From: Xaviernesmea oryzae
GTDB lineage: Bacteria; Pseudomonadota; Alphaproteobacteria; Rhizobiales; Rhizobiaceae
Assembly (NCBI RefSeq): GCF_900177415.1
Contig: NZ_FXAF01000003.1
Coordinates: forward strand, 462,863 to 526,862
Direction of reading: 5' to 3'
DNA length: 64,000 nt
Shown: positions 37,657 to 46,117 of the stretch, one piece after another
Numbering within the stretch: position 1 is the first letter of the stretch
How the letters are laid out: each line of letters begins with the position of its first letter
Translations under genes and position numbers: made by a program
Notes under the pieces: model-generated
The model's input: only the letters and a program-made list of their open reading frames with translations
The model's database searches: none
What the model was told of the DNA's origin: nothing

Positions 37657-37840
37657 AACCATAGCATCATAACTTTTGCCGCTTTGCAAGACCTAATTTC
37701 ACGAAGGTGCTCCACGATTGAATTATTCAAACCATTGTTTTTTCTGAATATTGCTAGGAACAGTAAGGGAAATCCATATGACGCGGCAATTTTCCACCCT
37801 ATTGACAACAGGCAAAAAAGGGGCGCAAAATGCAAATCGT

Positions 37841-37856
37841 GCACAATATACGATAT
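37841..37856. promoter_or_regulatory. Putative GntR operator 5 (upstream of monooxygenase copy 2)
   Basis: GCACAATATACGATAT, with one perfect half-site. It lies inside a wider inverted repeat (GTGCA at 37839-37843 and TGCAC at 37856-37860), about 90 bases before the gene at 37947. Confidence 0.5.
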
Positions 37857-37946
37857 GCACATAGTGGGACTTCTGGAGAATGAGGATTCCGGCGCGGGCA
37901 AGTGGCCGGCTCCAGCGTTATTCCTTTTATAGAGGGTCAAGGAAAG

Positions 37947-39293
37947 ATGAGCGATCGACAATTGAAGATAGGCCTCAGCCTGGTATCGAACGGCACCCAC
38001 CCCGCCGGCTGGCGGTTGCCGGAAGCGCGTGCCGACGCTGCGCTCGATTTTTCTCTTTGGAAGGAGATGGCACAGGCTGCCGAACAGGCGAAGATCCATT
38101 TCATCTTCCTGGCCGACGGCATTGCCGTCAGAACGGCGGCGAGCGACGACGATGCGCTGAGCTACAGCGGCCGCATCGACCAGTTTGAGCCGCTGACGCT
38201 GATCGCAGGGCTTGCCGCATCAACGCAGAAGATCGGCTATATCGCGACCGCTTCGACCACCTACAACGAGCCTTTCCATATCGCCCGCAAGTTCGCGTCG
38301 CTGGATTTCATCAGCGGCGGTCGTGTCGGCTGGAACGTCGTCACATCCTGGAGCGAGGCGGAAGCCAAGAATTTCAGCCGCGACAAGCATCTCGAGCACT
38401 CCATCCGCTACGGCCGCGCAGAAGAGTTCGTCGACGTGGTCCGCGGGCTCTGGGATAGCTGGGAAGACGACGCCTTCATGCGCGACAAGGAAGGGGGCCG
38501 TTACTTCGATCCCGCGAAAATGCATGTGCTGAACCACGCGGGAGAGGACTTCTCCGTCCGAGGGCCGCTCAATATCGCGCGTCCGCCGCAAGGCTATCCG
38601 GTGATCGCTCAGGCGGGCTCATCCGAGCCCGGGCAGGAACTGGCGGCCCGCACGGCGGACCTCATCTACACCGCCAAACAGAAACCCGACGACGCCCGCG
38701 CCTTCTACCGGAGCGTCAAGGGGCGTTTCGGCAAATACGGACGCTCGGTCGATTCCGCACTCGTCATGCCGGGAATCATGCCCGTCATCGGCCGCACGAT
38801 GGAAGAGGCGCAGGCCAAGTACCAGCGCATCCAGGAGCTTATCCATCCGAAGGTCGGTCTCGCCATGCTGGCCCGGACATTCGGCGATCTTTCGGGGTAT
38901 CCGCTGGACGCCCCCCTGCCCGACAACCTGCCGACGCTCGACGGCGTCAAGAGCCACCGCGAACCGCTCTTGCGAATGGCGCGCGAAAACAACCTCACCA
39001 TTCGCCAGCTCTATATGCGCGTCACCGGCGCGGCGGGCCACCTCCAGCTCTGCGGAACACCGGAAAGCATCGCCGACACGATGGAGGAATGGTTCAATGC
39101 CGGAGCATGCGACGGCTTCAACATCATGGCGCCATATTTCCCGGACGGCCTTTATGAATTCCTCGACCAGGTTGTCCCCGTTCTCCAGAAGCGCGGCCTG
39201 TTCCGCATGGATTATGAGGGCAACACCCTGCGGGAAAACCTCGGCCTGGCACGGCCGGAACACCCCGCCGCGAGGATCAGGCGCTCGGCCTGA
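37947..39293 (+). CDS. Class II flavin-dependent monooxygenase (NtaA family), copy 2
   Basis: A 448-residue enzyme: MSDRQLKIGLSLVSNGTHPA, IHFIFLADGIAVRT, FEPLTLIAGLAASTQKIGYIAT, RVGWNVVTSWSEAEAKNF, SVRGPLNIARPPQGYPVIAQAGSSEPG, and LFRMDYEGNTLRENLGLARP near the end. It is related to the copy at 29361-30695 but clearly diverged, so the two probably act on different intermediates or substrates. GGAAAG precedes the ATG. It needs reduced FMN from a partner reductase (42086 or 44784). It leads the plus-strand unit with the binding protein at 39387. Confidence 0.88.
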   Translation: MSDRQLKIGLSLVSNGTHPAGWRLPEARADAALDFSLWKEMAQAAEQAKIHFIFLADGIAVRTAASDDDALSYSGRIDQFEPLTLIAGLAASTQKIGYIATASTTYNEPFHIARKFASLDFISGGRVGWNVVTSWSEAEAKNFSRDKHLEHSIRYGRAEEFVDVVRGLWDSWEDDAFMRDKEGGRYFDPAKMHVLNHAGEDFSVRGPLNIARPPQGYPVIAQAGSSEPGQELAARTADLIYTAKQKPDDARAFYRSVKGRFGKYGRSVDSALVMPGIMPVIGRTMEEAQAKYQRIQELIHPKVGLAMLARTFGDLSGYPLDAPLPDNLPTLDGVKSHREPLLRMARENNLTIRQLYMRVTGAAGHLQLCGTPESIADTMEEWFNAGACDGFNIMAPYFPDGLYEFLDQVVPVLQKRGLFRMDYEGNTLRENLGLARPEHPAARIRRSA

Positions 39294-39301
39294 TGCCACA
39301 G

Positions 39302-39333
39302 GTGAATGCCCGCATACCTGCGCGGGCATTCAC
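39302..39333 (+). promoter_or_regulatory. Intergenic hairpin between monooxygenase and binding-protein genes
   Basis: GTGAATGCCCGC at 39302-39313 pairs perfectly with GCGGGCATTCAC at 39322-39333 around an 8-base loop. No T-run follows, so it is more likely an mRNA-stabilising or processing element raising the level of the downstream binding protein than a terminator. Confidence 0.55.
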
Positions 39334-39386
39334 ATCCGGGAACCGAATTCGTTATCAAAACAACGGGAACAAGCTGGGAGACAATT

Positions 39387-41036
39387 ATGAAAAGGCATCT
39401 CCGTGGGGATCAGGGGAATTTCAAGATCAATCGCCGCGCCGTTCTTCAGGGTTTTGCGGCAACGGTCGCCCTCCCCTATCTGTCGATGCCCGGCCTGGCG
39501 AAGGCGCAGGACGCACCGCTCTATGGCGGCACCTTCATCGTCGGCAGCGGCACGGAGCCGCGGCATCTCAACCAGAACGTCACGACGGATTCGAGCACCA
39601 AGCTCATTTCCAACCCCATCTTCAGCAAGCTGGTCGGGCTGAAGAGCGACTTCACGCCGGCCCCCGACCTCGCCCGGTCATGGACCGTGTCCGACGACGG
39701 CCTCGTCTACACGTTCGATCTCGAGGACGGCGTCACCTGGCACGACGGCAAACCGCTGACGTCCGAGGACGTCAAATTCACCTTCGAGAAGGTGCTGTTC
39801 GAATTCCACAACATCGGCAAATCGCTCGGCCAGTTCGTGCAGTCGGTGACGACGCCGGACGCCAAGACGGTGGTGTTCACGCTGAAGTCTCCAAACGACG
39901 TGTTCATGACCTTCGTCGCCGGTCAGAGCTATATCCAGCCCAAGCATATCTACGACGGCACGGATATCATGAACAATCCGGCCAATCTCAAGCCCATCGG
40001 CAGCGGGCCTTTCAAGTTCTCCGAATGGGCTCGCGGCCGCGAAGTCGTGCTCGTCCGCAATGAGAATTATTTCAAGAAGGATCGGCCTTACGTCGACCGG
40101 ATCGTCACACGCTTCATTCCGGAAGCATCTGCCCGTGCCCGGGCGCTGGAGGCCGGCGAGATCGACTATGTCGCCTATTTCGACCTTCCGCCGTCGATGG
40201 TCGCAGACCTCCAGAAGAATTCGGACATAACCGTCGTCAGCCAGGGACACGAGGCCTGGGGCTCGATCGTCGAGCTGATGATGAACCTCGATAAAGCCCC
40301 CTATAATGACGTGCGCGTGCGCCGGGCGATCACCCACGCGATCGATCGCAATTTCATCATCGCCAAGGCCAATTACGGGCTGAGCAAGATCGCTACCGGC
40401 CCGATCTCCAGCGAGATCGCCTGGGCCTATGATCCGGATACAAGGCAATACCCCCATGACGTGGCCGAGGCCGACAAGCTCCTCGACGAAGCGGGGCTGG
40501 CCAGGGATGGCGACGGCATCCGTTTCAAGGCGGGCATTGTGGTGACGAGGACAATCGAAGCCAATCTGAAGACCGCCCAGATCATCGCCGAGCAACTGAA
40601 GAAGGTCGGAATCGCCGTCGAGGTTCTGAGCATGGATGCCGCAACGACCACGGAGGCGGTCTATCTCAAGCGCGACTACGACATGTTCATCCAGAGCCTG
40701 ACGACCGGTCCCGACCCTGCCATGGGCATGCAGCGGCAATACATCTCCACCAACATACGTCCGATCCCGTTCACGAACGGCATCGGCTACCGCAATCCGA
40801 AAGTCGACGATCTGCTCAGCAGAGCCGCATCCGATCCGAACCGGCAAAAACGCGCCGCTCTCTACAAGGAAGCCTCGGCAGTATTGTGCGAGGATGCCGC
40901 CCTTGTCTGGCTCTACGAAAACGCCGCCTACTCCGCCTTCAACTCGGCCTTCGGCAATCTGCATAGCTGGGCCGCCGAGTCGATCTATAGTTACGGCGAC
41001 GTTTACTGGAAGGAAGGAGAGTCCAGCCGGTCGTAG
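39387..41036 (+). CDS. Peptide/nickel-type ABC solute-binding protein (SBP family 5), copy 2
   Basis: A 549-residue periplasmic protein with a twin-arginine signal (NRRAVLQGFAATVALPYLS) and cleavage near AKAQDA. Blocks LEDGVTWHDGKPLTSEDVKF, IGSGPFKFSEW and VRRAITHAIDRNFII mark the family. GGGAGA precedes the ATG at 39387. It shares long blocks with the copy at 25868, including SLTTGPDPAMG-QRQY and AAESIY-YGDVYWKEG at the end. Having two versions beside one permease pair suggests two related ligands taken up by one importer. Confidence 0.9.
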   Translation: MKRHLRGDQGNFKINRRAVLQGFAATVALPYLSMPGLAKAQDAPLYGGTFIVGSGTEPRHLNQNVTTDSSTKLISNPIFSKLVGLKSDFTPAPDLARSWTVSDDGLVYTFDLEDGVTWHDGKPLTSEDVKFTFEKVLFEFHNIGKSLGQFVQSVTTPDAKTVVFTLKSPNDVFMTFVAGQSYIQPKHIYDGTDIMNNPANLKPIGSGPFKFSEWARGREVVLVRNENYFKKDRPYVDRIVTRFIPEASARARALEAGEIDYVAYFDLPPSMVADLQKNSDITVVSQGHEAWGSIVELMMNLDKAPYNDVRVRRAITHAIDRNFIIAKANYGLSKIATGPISSEIAWAYDPDTRQYPHDVAEADKLLDEAGLARDGDGIRFKAGIVVTRTIEANLKTAQIIAEQLKKVGIAVEVLSMDAATTTEAVYLKRDYDMFIQSLTTGPDPAMGMQRQYISTNIRPIPFTNGIGYRNPKVDDLLSRAASDPNRQKRAALYKEASAVLCEDAALVWLYENAAYSAFNSAFGNLHSWAAESIYSYGDVYWKEGESSRS

Positions 41037-41116
41037 AGGAGGTTCGGGCCAAACGAGGGGGGCATTTTCGTGGGATAGAGGAAGGCTCCTCAGCCTCTCG
41101 ATTGACGGCGAGTGCA

Positions 41117-41132
41117 ATACAATATACGAAAT
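41117..41132. promoter_or_regulatory. Putative GntR operator 6 (upstream of gntR)
   Basis: ATACAATATACGAAAT, about 66 bases before the regulator start and downstream of a TTGACG (41102-41107). Its position suggests autoregulation. Confidence 0.55.
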
Positions 41133-41197
41133 TTTACAGTGATTTCCGCATTTTCGAGAGGTTCGCACAATGGGCCCCACTATTTGGAGGAATACTT

Positions 41198-41962
41198 TTG
41201 GTTGGTAGAAGCAGAACGCAGCAAAAAGCTGCCGGCACGCGACGCAAAGGCGAGTCCGGCAGCAGGATGCGAGTCGTCTCCAAGGAACCGATCCACGAGC
41301 AGATCCTCCCGCATATCCGCCGGGACATAGTCCTCAACCGCTGGGCGCCGGACGAGCGCCTTCCCGAGATGGAGCTCTGCGAGGAATTCGGCGTCTCCCG
41401 GACGCCCTTGAGAGACGTGCTGAAAATCCTGGAGGTCGAAGGCCTCGTGACCCTCGTTCCGCATATCGGCGCGATCGTCACGCCGCTCGATCCGCCCGAT
41501 CTCGCCGAGAAACTGGAGGTCATGAGCGGGCTCGAACAGATGTCGGCCATGAAAGTCGCCGAACTGCAGCCGGCGGCGGCGATCCGGGAAATAGAACGCC
41601 TTCACAAGGCCATGGCGGTTGCGGCCAAGAGCGGGCAGACCGGCAAATACTATTCGCTCAATGACGAATTCCATCGGGCGATCGTGCTCGGCTGCAACAA
41701 CAATACCCTGGCGAAGATGCATGAAACCGTCATGTGGCATGTCAGCCGGGCGCGTAACTACGCCAACGAGCGGGAGCCTCTGACAAAGAGTGCGGCGGAA
41801 CATCACGATGCGATCGTCGAACGGATCGTCTCGGGCGATCCGGATGGCGCCGCACGCGCCATGCGCGAACATCTCAACGAAGTGACGCATACGGTCCTCG
41901 CCCGCATGTCGAGAGAGACCGGCTCGCACGCTGGCTCGGCAATGGCGGGTTCGGCGGCCTGA
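41198..41962 (+). CDS. GntR-family transcriptional regulator, FCD (FadR) subgroup
   Basis: A 254-residue regulator. The start is a TTG at 41198 with GGAGGA six bases upstream; an ATG at 41267 begins just before the DNA-binding domain. The winged helix covers LPEMELCEEFGVSRTPLRDVLKILEVEGLV, and the C-terminal all-helical FCD domain has the ligand/metal residues in NDEFHRAIVLG and EHHDAIVERI. FCD regulators usually repress catabolic genes until an acidic metabolite binds. The recurrent 16-mer sites with a TATAC core are of the kind bound by this subgroup, so it is the best candidate for the cluster regulator. Confidence 0.88.
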   Translation: MVGRSRTQQKAAGTRRKGESGSRMRVVSKEPIHEQILPHIRRDIVLNRWAPDERLPEMELCEEFGVSRTPLRDVLKILEVEGLVTLVPHIGAIVTPLDPPDLAEKLEVMSGLEQMSAMKVAELQPAAAIREIERLHKAMAVAAKSGQTGKYYSLNDEFHRAIVLGCNNNTLAKMHETVMWHVSRARNYANEREPLTKSAAEHHDAIVERIVSGDPDGAARAMREHLNEVTHTVLARMSRETGSHAGSAMAGSAA

Positions 41963-42014
41963 GGGCTGTCGAACCCCCTGCCCCTTTCATCGAGGTTGAC
42001 TGGGGCTGCCGTTG

Positions 42015-42030
42015 ATATATTATACAATAT
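42015..42030. promoter_or_regulatory. Putative GntR operator 7 over the promoter of the reductase gene
   Basis: ATATATTATACAATAT, nearly palindromic. It overlaps a predicted promoter with TTGACT at 41996-42001, a 16-base spacer and TATTAT at 42018-42023, so binding would block RNA polymerase. Confidence 0.65.
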
Positions 42031-42085
42031 ACAAAATTCGGCTGCCATTGGCTGGAGCGACAACTCCAAAAAAGGGAACAGGACA

Positions 42086-43084
42086 ATGGAAGATTTCGAT
42101 AGCGCCAGCCTGATCGAAGGAGGGGAGCCCTCGGAAGACCCCAAGGCCTTCCGCCGCACGCTGGGACAATTCGCAACGGGCGTCACCGTCATCGCTACCG
42201 AGCATCAGGGACGGCCCGTCGGGGTCACTGCAAATTCCTTCAGCTCGCTTTCGCTTGATCCGCCGCTGATCCTGTGGTCGATCGCCAGGACCTCCCGCAG
42301 CTTTTCCGCCTTTAGCGCGGCATCGCATTTCTGCGTCAGCATTCTCGGCGAATATCAGATCGACGTTTCGCAGAAGCTTTCGAGTTCCAAGGAAGACAAG
42401 TTTTGCGATGTGAGCTGGCGATCCGGCATCGGCGGTTCACCAGTGATCGCCGGCGCCATCGCCACGCTGGAATGCAGCACCTTTGCCGTTCATGACGGCG
42501 GGGATCATATCATCCTCATCGGACGGGTCCTGCAACATCGGCGCTATCCCGGCAGAGCACTTCTCTACGCTCAGGGCCAATATGGCGTCGCCGACGAGCA
42601 TCCGGCCTTGAGGGCTCAGGCAACGACCGATCCCAAGGCCGCACAACCTGCCCGGTCACTGCGGGATCTGCCGCTCACCACGCTGCTCTATCTTGCCCAC
42701 CACAACTCATCCGCGGCCTTCGAACGCCACAGACGCGAAGAGAACATTTCGCTGACGCAAAGCCGGATCCTGTCTGCCCTCACCCGCCATTCGTCGTTGT
42801 CGAGGCAGGCGATCGTCCGGCAGGTTTACATGACACCGCAGACCGTCGATGATGCGCTGAGCGAGCTTCTTCAGCGCAAGTGCCTGAACCGGGACGATGA
42901 CGATCGGTTCGGCCTCTCGGAAGCAGGCCAGATGCTGGCGCATTCGATCCGCATGCGCCTGCAGGAATACGAGCGCGAGCAGTTCGCCGGCATTCCCGCC
43001 GACAAGCTCGATATAGCGCGCGACGTCCTCGCCCGCTTCATCGATGGGCTGGCGGAAAAGATCGCCACCGACGACGCGGCCTGA
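42086..43084 (+). CDS. Flavin reductase fused to a C-terminal MarR-like domain
   Basis: A 332-residue two-domain protein. About residues 20-175 form a flavin reductase domain (FRRTLGQFATGVTVIATEHQGRPVGVTANSFSS, then PPLILWSIARTS). About residues 190-325 form a MarR-like winged helix (ISLTQSRILSALTRHSSLSRQAIVRQVYMTPQTVDDALSELLQRKCL). The same architecture occurs in the reductase component (C1) of Acinetobacter p-hydroxyphenylacetate hydroxylase, where the MarR domain binds the substrate and switches the reductase on. It probably supplies FMNH2 to the NtaA-type enzymes here. Whether the domain senses substrate or binds DNA is open. Confidence 0.85.
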   Translation: MEDFDSASLIEGGEPSEDPKAFRRTLGQFATGVTVIATEHQGRPVGVTANSFSSLSLDPPLILWSIARTSRSFSAFSAASHFCVSILGEYQIDVSQKLSSSKEDKFCDVSWRSGIGGSPVIAGAIATLECSTFAVHDGGDHIILIGRVLQHRRYPGRALLYAQGQYGVADEHPALRAQATTDPKAAQPARSLRDLPLTTLLYLAHHNSSAAFERHRREENISLTQSRILSALTRHSSLSRQAIVRQVYMTPQTVDDALSELLQRKCLNRDDDDRFGLSEAGQMLAHSIRMRLQEYEREQFAGIPADKLDIARDVLARFIDGLAEKIATDDAA

Positions 43085-43131
43085 GAACAGCCGCCAGGAT
43101 GACGGCCACCACAATAAAAGGGGAATACAGG

Positions 43132-44769
43132 GTGACCAATCTGACCAAATCCGAAAAAGCGACCGCGCCCGTTCTGTCGGTCAAGGGACTGACCGTGGAC
43201 CTGCCTCGCACCATGGAGCGAAGACATGCCGTCAGCGACATCTCCTTCGATCTGAATGCAGGGGAAATCCTCTGCATCATCGGAGAATCGGGTTCGGGAA
43301 AATCCGTGACCGCGAATGCGATCATGGGCCTGCTGCCGCCGGTCATCAAAGTATCCGCGGGCAGCATCACCTTCAACGGCCTCGACATGCTCGCAGCAGA
43401 CGCGCAAACCCTTCGGGGTTTGCGCGGGAGGGCGATCTCGATGGTTTTCCAGGATCCCCTCTCCTCTCTCAACCCCGTGATGACCATCGGCGACCAGATT
43501 CTCGAGGTGATGGCCGCCCACAAGGTCGGGACGCCGCAAAGCCGCGCGGCGAAAGTCATCGAACTGCTCTACGAGGTCGGCCTGCCTGAACCAGAAGTCA
43601 TCGTCCGGCAATATCCCTTCCGCCTTTCCGGCGGGCAGCGTCAGCGTGTGATGATCGCGATGGCGCTCGCGCTCGATCCCGACGTCCTGATCGCCGACGA
43701 GCCGACGACCGCGCTCGATGTCACCACGCAGGCGCAGATCCTCGAATTGATCCGCAAGATCCAGCGGCGCAAGAACATGAGCGTCATGTTCATCACGCAC
43801 GATTTCGGCGTGGTGGCCGAGATCGCCGACCGCGTCATCGTCATGGAGAAGGGCCACCTCGTCGAACAGGGGCCTGCTTCGAAGGTTCTGACCGCGCCGG
43901 GGCATCCATATACGCAGCGTCTGATCGCCGCTGTTCCCCGCATGAGCGATCGTGATCGCGAAAAGGCGGCCGAACCTCCGGTGGTCCTGGAGACGAAAAA
44001 CCTGAGAAAGACCTATCGTCTCGGCGGCTTCCTTGCTCCAAACCGCACCGTCCATGCCGTCAACGACGTCAGTATTTCCATCCGCAAGGGGCAGACGCTC
44101 GGGATCGTAGGCGAAAGCGGCTCCGGCAAATCCTCCCTCGGCAGGCTGCTGGTCAAATTGATGAACAGCGACGAGGGTCAGATCATCTTCAACGGTCGGG
44201 ACATTGCACCTTTGAAGGAAGATCAGTTCCGGGCCATGCGGCCCTATATCCAGATGATCTTCCAGGATCCTTTCGCATCCCTCAATCCCCGGCATACGAT
44301 CGGGCGGATTCTCACCTGCGGCCCGCTGGCGCACGGGATTTCGCCCTCCGAGGCAAAGGCCAAGGCTCTGCATTTTCTGGAACTGGTCGGCCTGGATCAC
44401 GGCGCCTACGACCGCTATCCGCATGAATTTTCGGGCGGCCAGCGCCAGCGTATCGGCATCGCCAGAGCCTTGATGTTCGATCCTGTTCTGCTGGTGGCTG
44501 ACGAAGCGGTCTCTGCTCTCGACGTCTCGATCCAGGCGCAGGTCCTCAAGCTGCTGGCAAAGATCCAGAAGGAACTGAACGTGGCGATCATTTTCATCAC
44601 CCATGACCTGCGCATCGCAAGCCAGATCTGCGATGACGTGGCCGTCATGCACCGGGGCCGCGTCGTCGAATACGGGCCTCCGTCACAAATCTTTCGTGCC
44701 CCCACGAACGATTATACGCGCCAATTGATATCGGCCATTCCCGGCAAGGAATGGGAACCGGCAGCCTGA
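43132..44769 (+). CDS. Double ATPase of peptide-type ABC transporter (fused DppD-DppF)
   Basis: A 545-residue protein with two complete ATPase domains. The first has [24 protein letters not shown] and [12 protein letters not shown]; the second has [24 protein letters not shown] and LLVADEAVSALD. The start is taken as GTG 43132, preceded by AAAGGGGAA; an ATG at 43099 is in frame but has no ribosome site. The Glu of the second Walker B is kept (DEAVS). It supplies both ATPase subunits for the permeases at 35657-37578. Fused forms occur in GsiA-like importers. Confidence 0.88.
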   Translation: MTNLTKSEKATAPVLSVKGLTVDLPRTMERRHAVSDISFDLNAGEILCIIGESGSGKSVTANAIMGLLPPVIKVSAGSITFNGLDMLAADAQTLRGLRGRAISMVFQDPLSSLNPVMTIGDQILEVMAAHKVGTPQSRAAKVIELLYEVGLPEPEVIVRQYPFRLSGGQRQRVMIAMALALDPDVLIADEPTTALDVTTQAQILELIRKIQRRKNMSVMFITHDFGVVAEIADRVIVMEKGHLVEQGPASKVLTAPGHPYTQRLIAAVPRMSDRDREKAAEPPVVLETKNLRKTYRLGGFLAPNRTVHAVNDVSISIRKGQTLGIVGESGSGKSSLGRLLVKLMNSDEGQIIFNGRDIAPLKEDQFRAMRPYIQMIFQDPFASLNPRHTIGRILTCGPLAHGISPSEAKAKALHFLELVGLDHGAYDRYPHEFSGGQRQRIGIARALMFDPVLLVADEAVSALDVSIQAQVLKLLAKIQKELNVAIIFITHDLRIASQICDDVAVMHRGRVVEYGPPSQIFRAPTNDYTRQLISAIPGKEWEPAA

Positions 44770-44783
44770 CTGGACGGAACGAC

Positions 44784-45293
44784 ATGACACAAGCCGCTGA
44801 TCGGGAAATCGGCCCTGGAGAGTTCTGGAAGGCGATCGGCTCGCGCGCGGTCGGCGCCTCCGTCGTGACGGCGCGGGATACCCAGGGACCTGCCGGGTTC
44901 CTGGGGCTCTCGGCAACCCACCTCTCGGCCTCGCCGCCAATGCTGATGGTTTCCGTCGGGAGCGCGACATCGGCCCTGGGCACAATCCGCAATGCCGGCC
45001 ATTTCGCCATCAATTACCTTAGCGCCGCGGACAGGGACCTCATCGATGTCTTCGGCGGCAAGACGGAACGGAAGGGTGCGGATCGCTTCGACCCCGGCCG
45101 ATGGTGCACGCTCACATCGGGAGCTCCCGTTCTGAAGAACGCTCTCGGCGTCCTCGACTGCCGCCTGGAGGAGCTCATCGAGCGGCACGGCAGCGTCATC
45201 GCGATCGGACGGCTGACCGAATTCAGCATCGGTTCGAGCAGCGAACCGGCCGTGATGTACCGGGGCGCGGTCACGACGGTGATGTCAGGTTAA
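44784..45293 (+). CDS. Flavin reductase (HpaC/RutF-like)
   Basis: A 169-residue flavin reductase domain protein: FWKAIGSRAVGASVVTARDTQGPAGFLGLSATHLSASPPMLMVSV at the N-terminus and HFAINYLSAADRDLIDVFGG in the middle, as in NADH:FMN oxidoreductases of two-component monooxygenases. The start at 44784 follows GGAAC; a longer frame would overlap the ATPase gene. It lies 14 bases after the double ATPase. With the fused reductase at 42086 there are two reductases for the two NtaA-type monooxygenases of the cluster, which may pair one to one. Confidence 0.85.
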   Translation: MTQAADREIGPGEFWKAIGSRAVGASVVTARDTQGPAGFLGLSATHLSASPPMLMVSVGSATSALGTIRNAGHFAINYLSAADRDLIDVFGGKTERKGADRFDPGRWCTLTSGAPVLKNALGVLDCRLEELIERHGSVIAIGRLTEFSIGSSSEPAVMYRGAVTTVMSG

Positions 45294-45367
45294 CTGCAGC
45301 CGGCGACGGCGACTTCGAGGTGACTTTTCGTATCAAGGATGCCTCCCCTTCCGGCTTTCGCACCTGA

Positions 45368-45826
45368 TGGAGCTCCCCGACGCTTTTTGATCTGCTTATC
45401 GGGAATGTGGATGGCCACGCAAAGAACTTCGCGCTTCTCCATGAGCCAAGCGGGAGGCTCAGAACTGCGCCCCGTTACGATATTCTCCCTACTCGACTCC
45501 ACCATACACTCATCGACGAACTCGCTTACAAGATTGGAGAGGCCACAACGCTTGACGCCATAACTCGGGACGACTTCGATGTCTTCCTCAAGACTATAGG
45601 CATTCCAAGCGCCGGGGCGCGTCAGCGGCTCACCAAAAAATACGCTATGGAGATTGCAAGCAAGCTTGCCGAACACCGGGATCGGCTTGGCAAGGACGGA
45701 CAGAAGCCGCTCGCCGACCGCATTGCGTCCAACATGCGCACGCTTCTCGGCGCACTAGATATCGAAGTCCCGCTCCCGCAAAAGACCGTGACGCGTACAG
45801 TGGCCGGGCCGGTGGGTGGCTGTTGA
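45368..45826 (+). pseudogene. Truncated HipA-like kinase (C-terminal fragment)
   Basis: An in-frame stretch reads TLFDLLIGNVDGHAKNFALL followed by RTAPRYDILPT, the catalytic-loop and metal-binding motifs of HipA-type Ser/Thr kinases, and continues to a stop at 45826. An in-frame TGA at 45365-45367 cuts it on the N-terminal side, and nothing HipA-like precedes it, so the first two thirds of the gene are missing. No HipB antitoxin gene is present. It looks like the remnant of a toxin-antitoxin module left at the edge of the catabolic island. Confidence 0.7.
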
Positions 45827-46117
45827 GTTGACGGTATCCGGACGATCCCGACCAGAGCCATGACTGGGATCGATGGGCAGGATCATTGATTTCCCGACTG
45901 GGATAGAGTGGTAAGCACGCGAAGCCGTCGCGAAGCAGTGTCTCGGTTTTCTTGTCGGACGCGTCGCTTCCGATTTTGTTCTCCCGAGTCGTCCTATCGA
46001 CACGCTGCGCCAGGTCCCGCATCCGGGCACGCATACAGCACGATCGCTAACGGCAATTCGCGTTTCGCCAAGCTTCTTACGTTATCGGCTTCCCTCGCGT
46101 TGCCGAACCCTTCGAGG

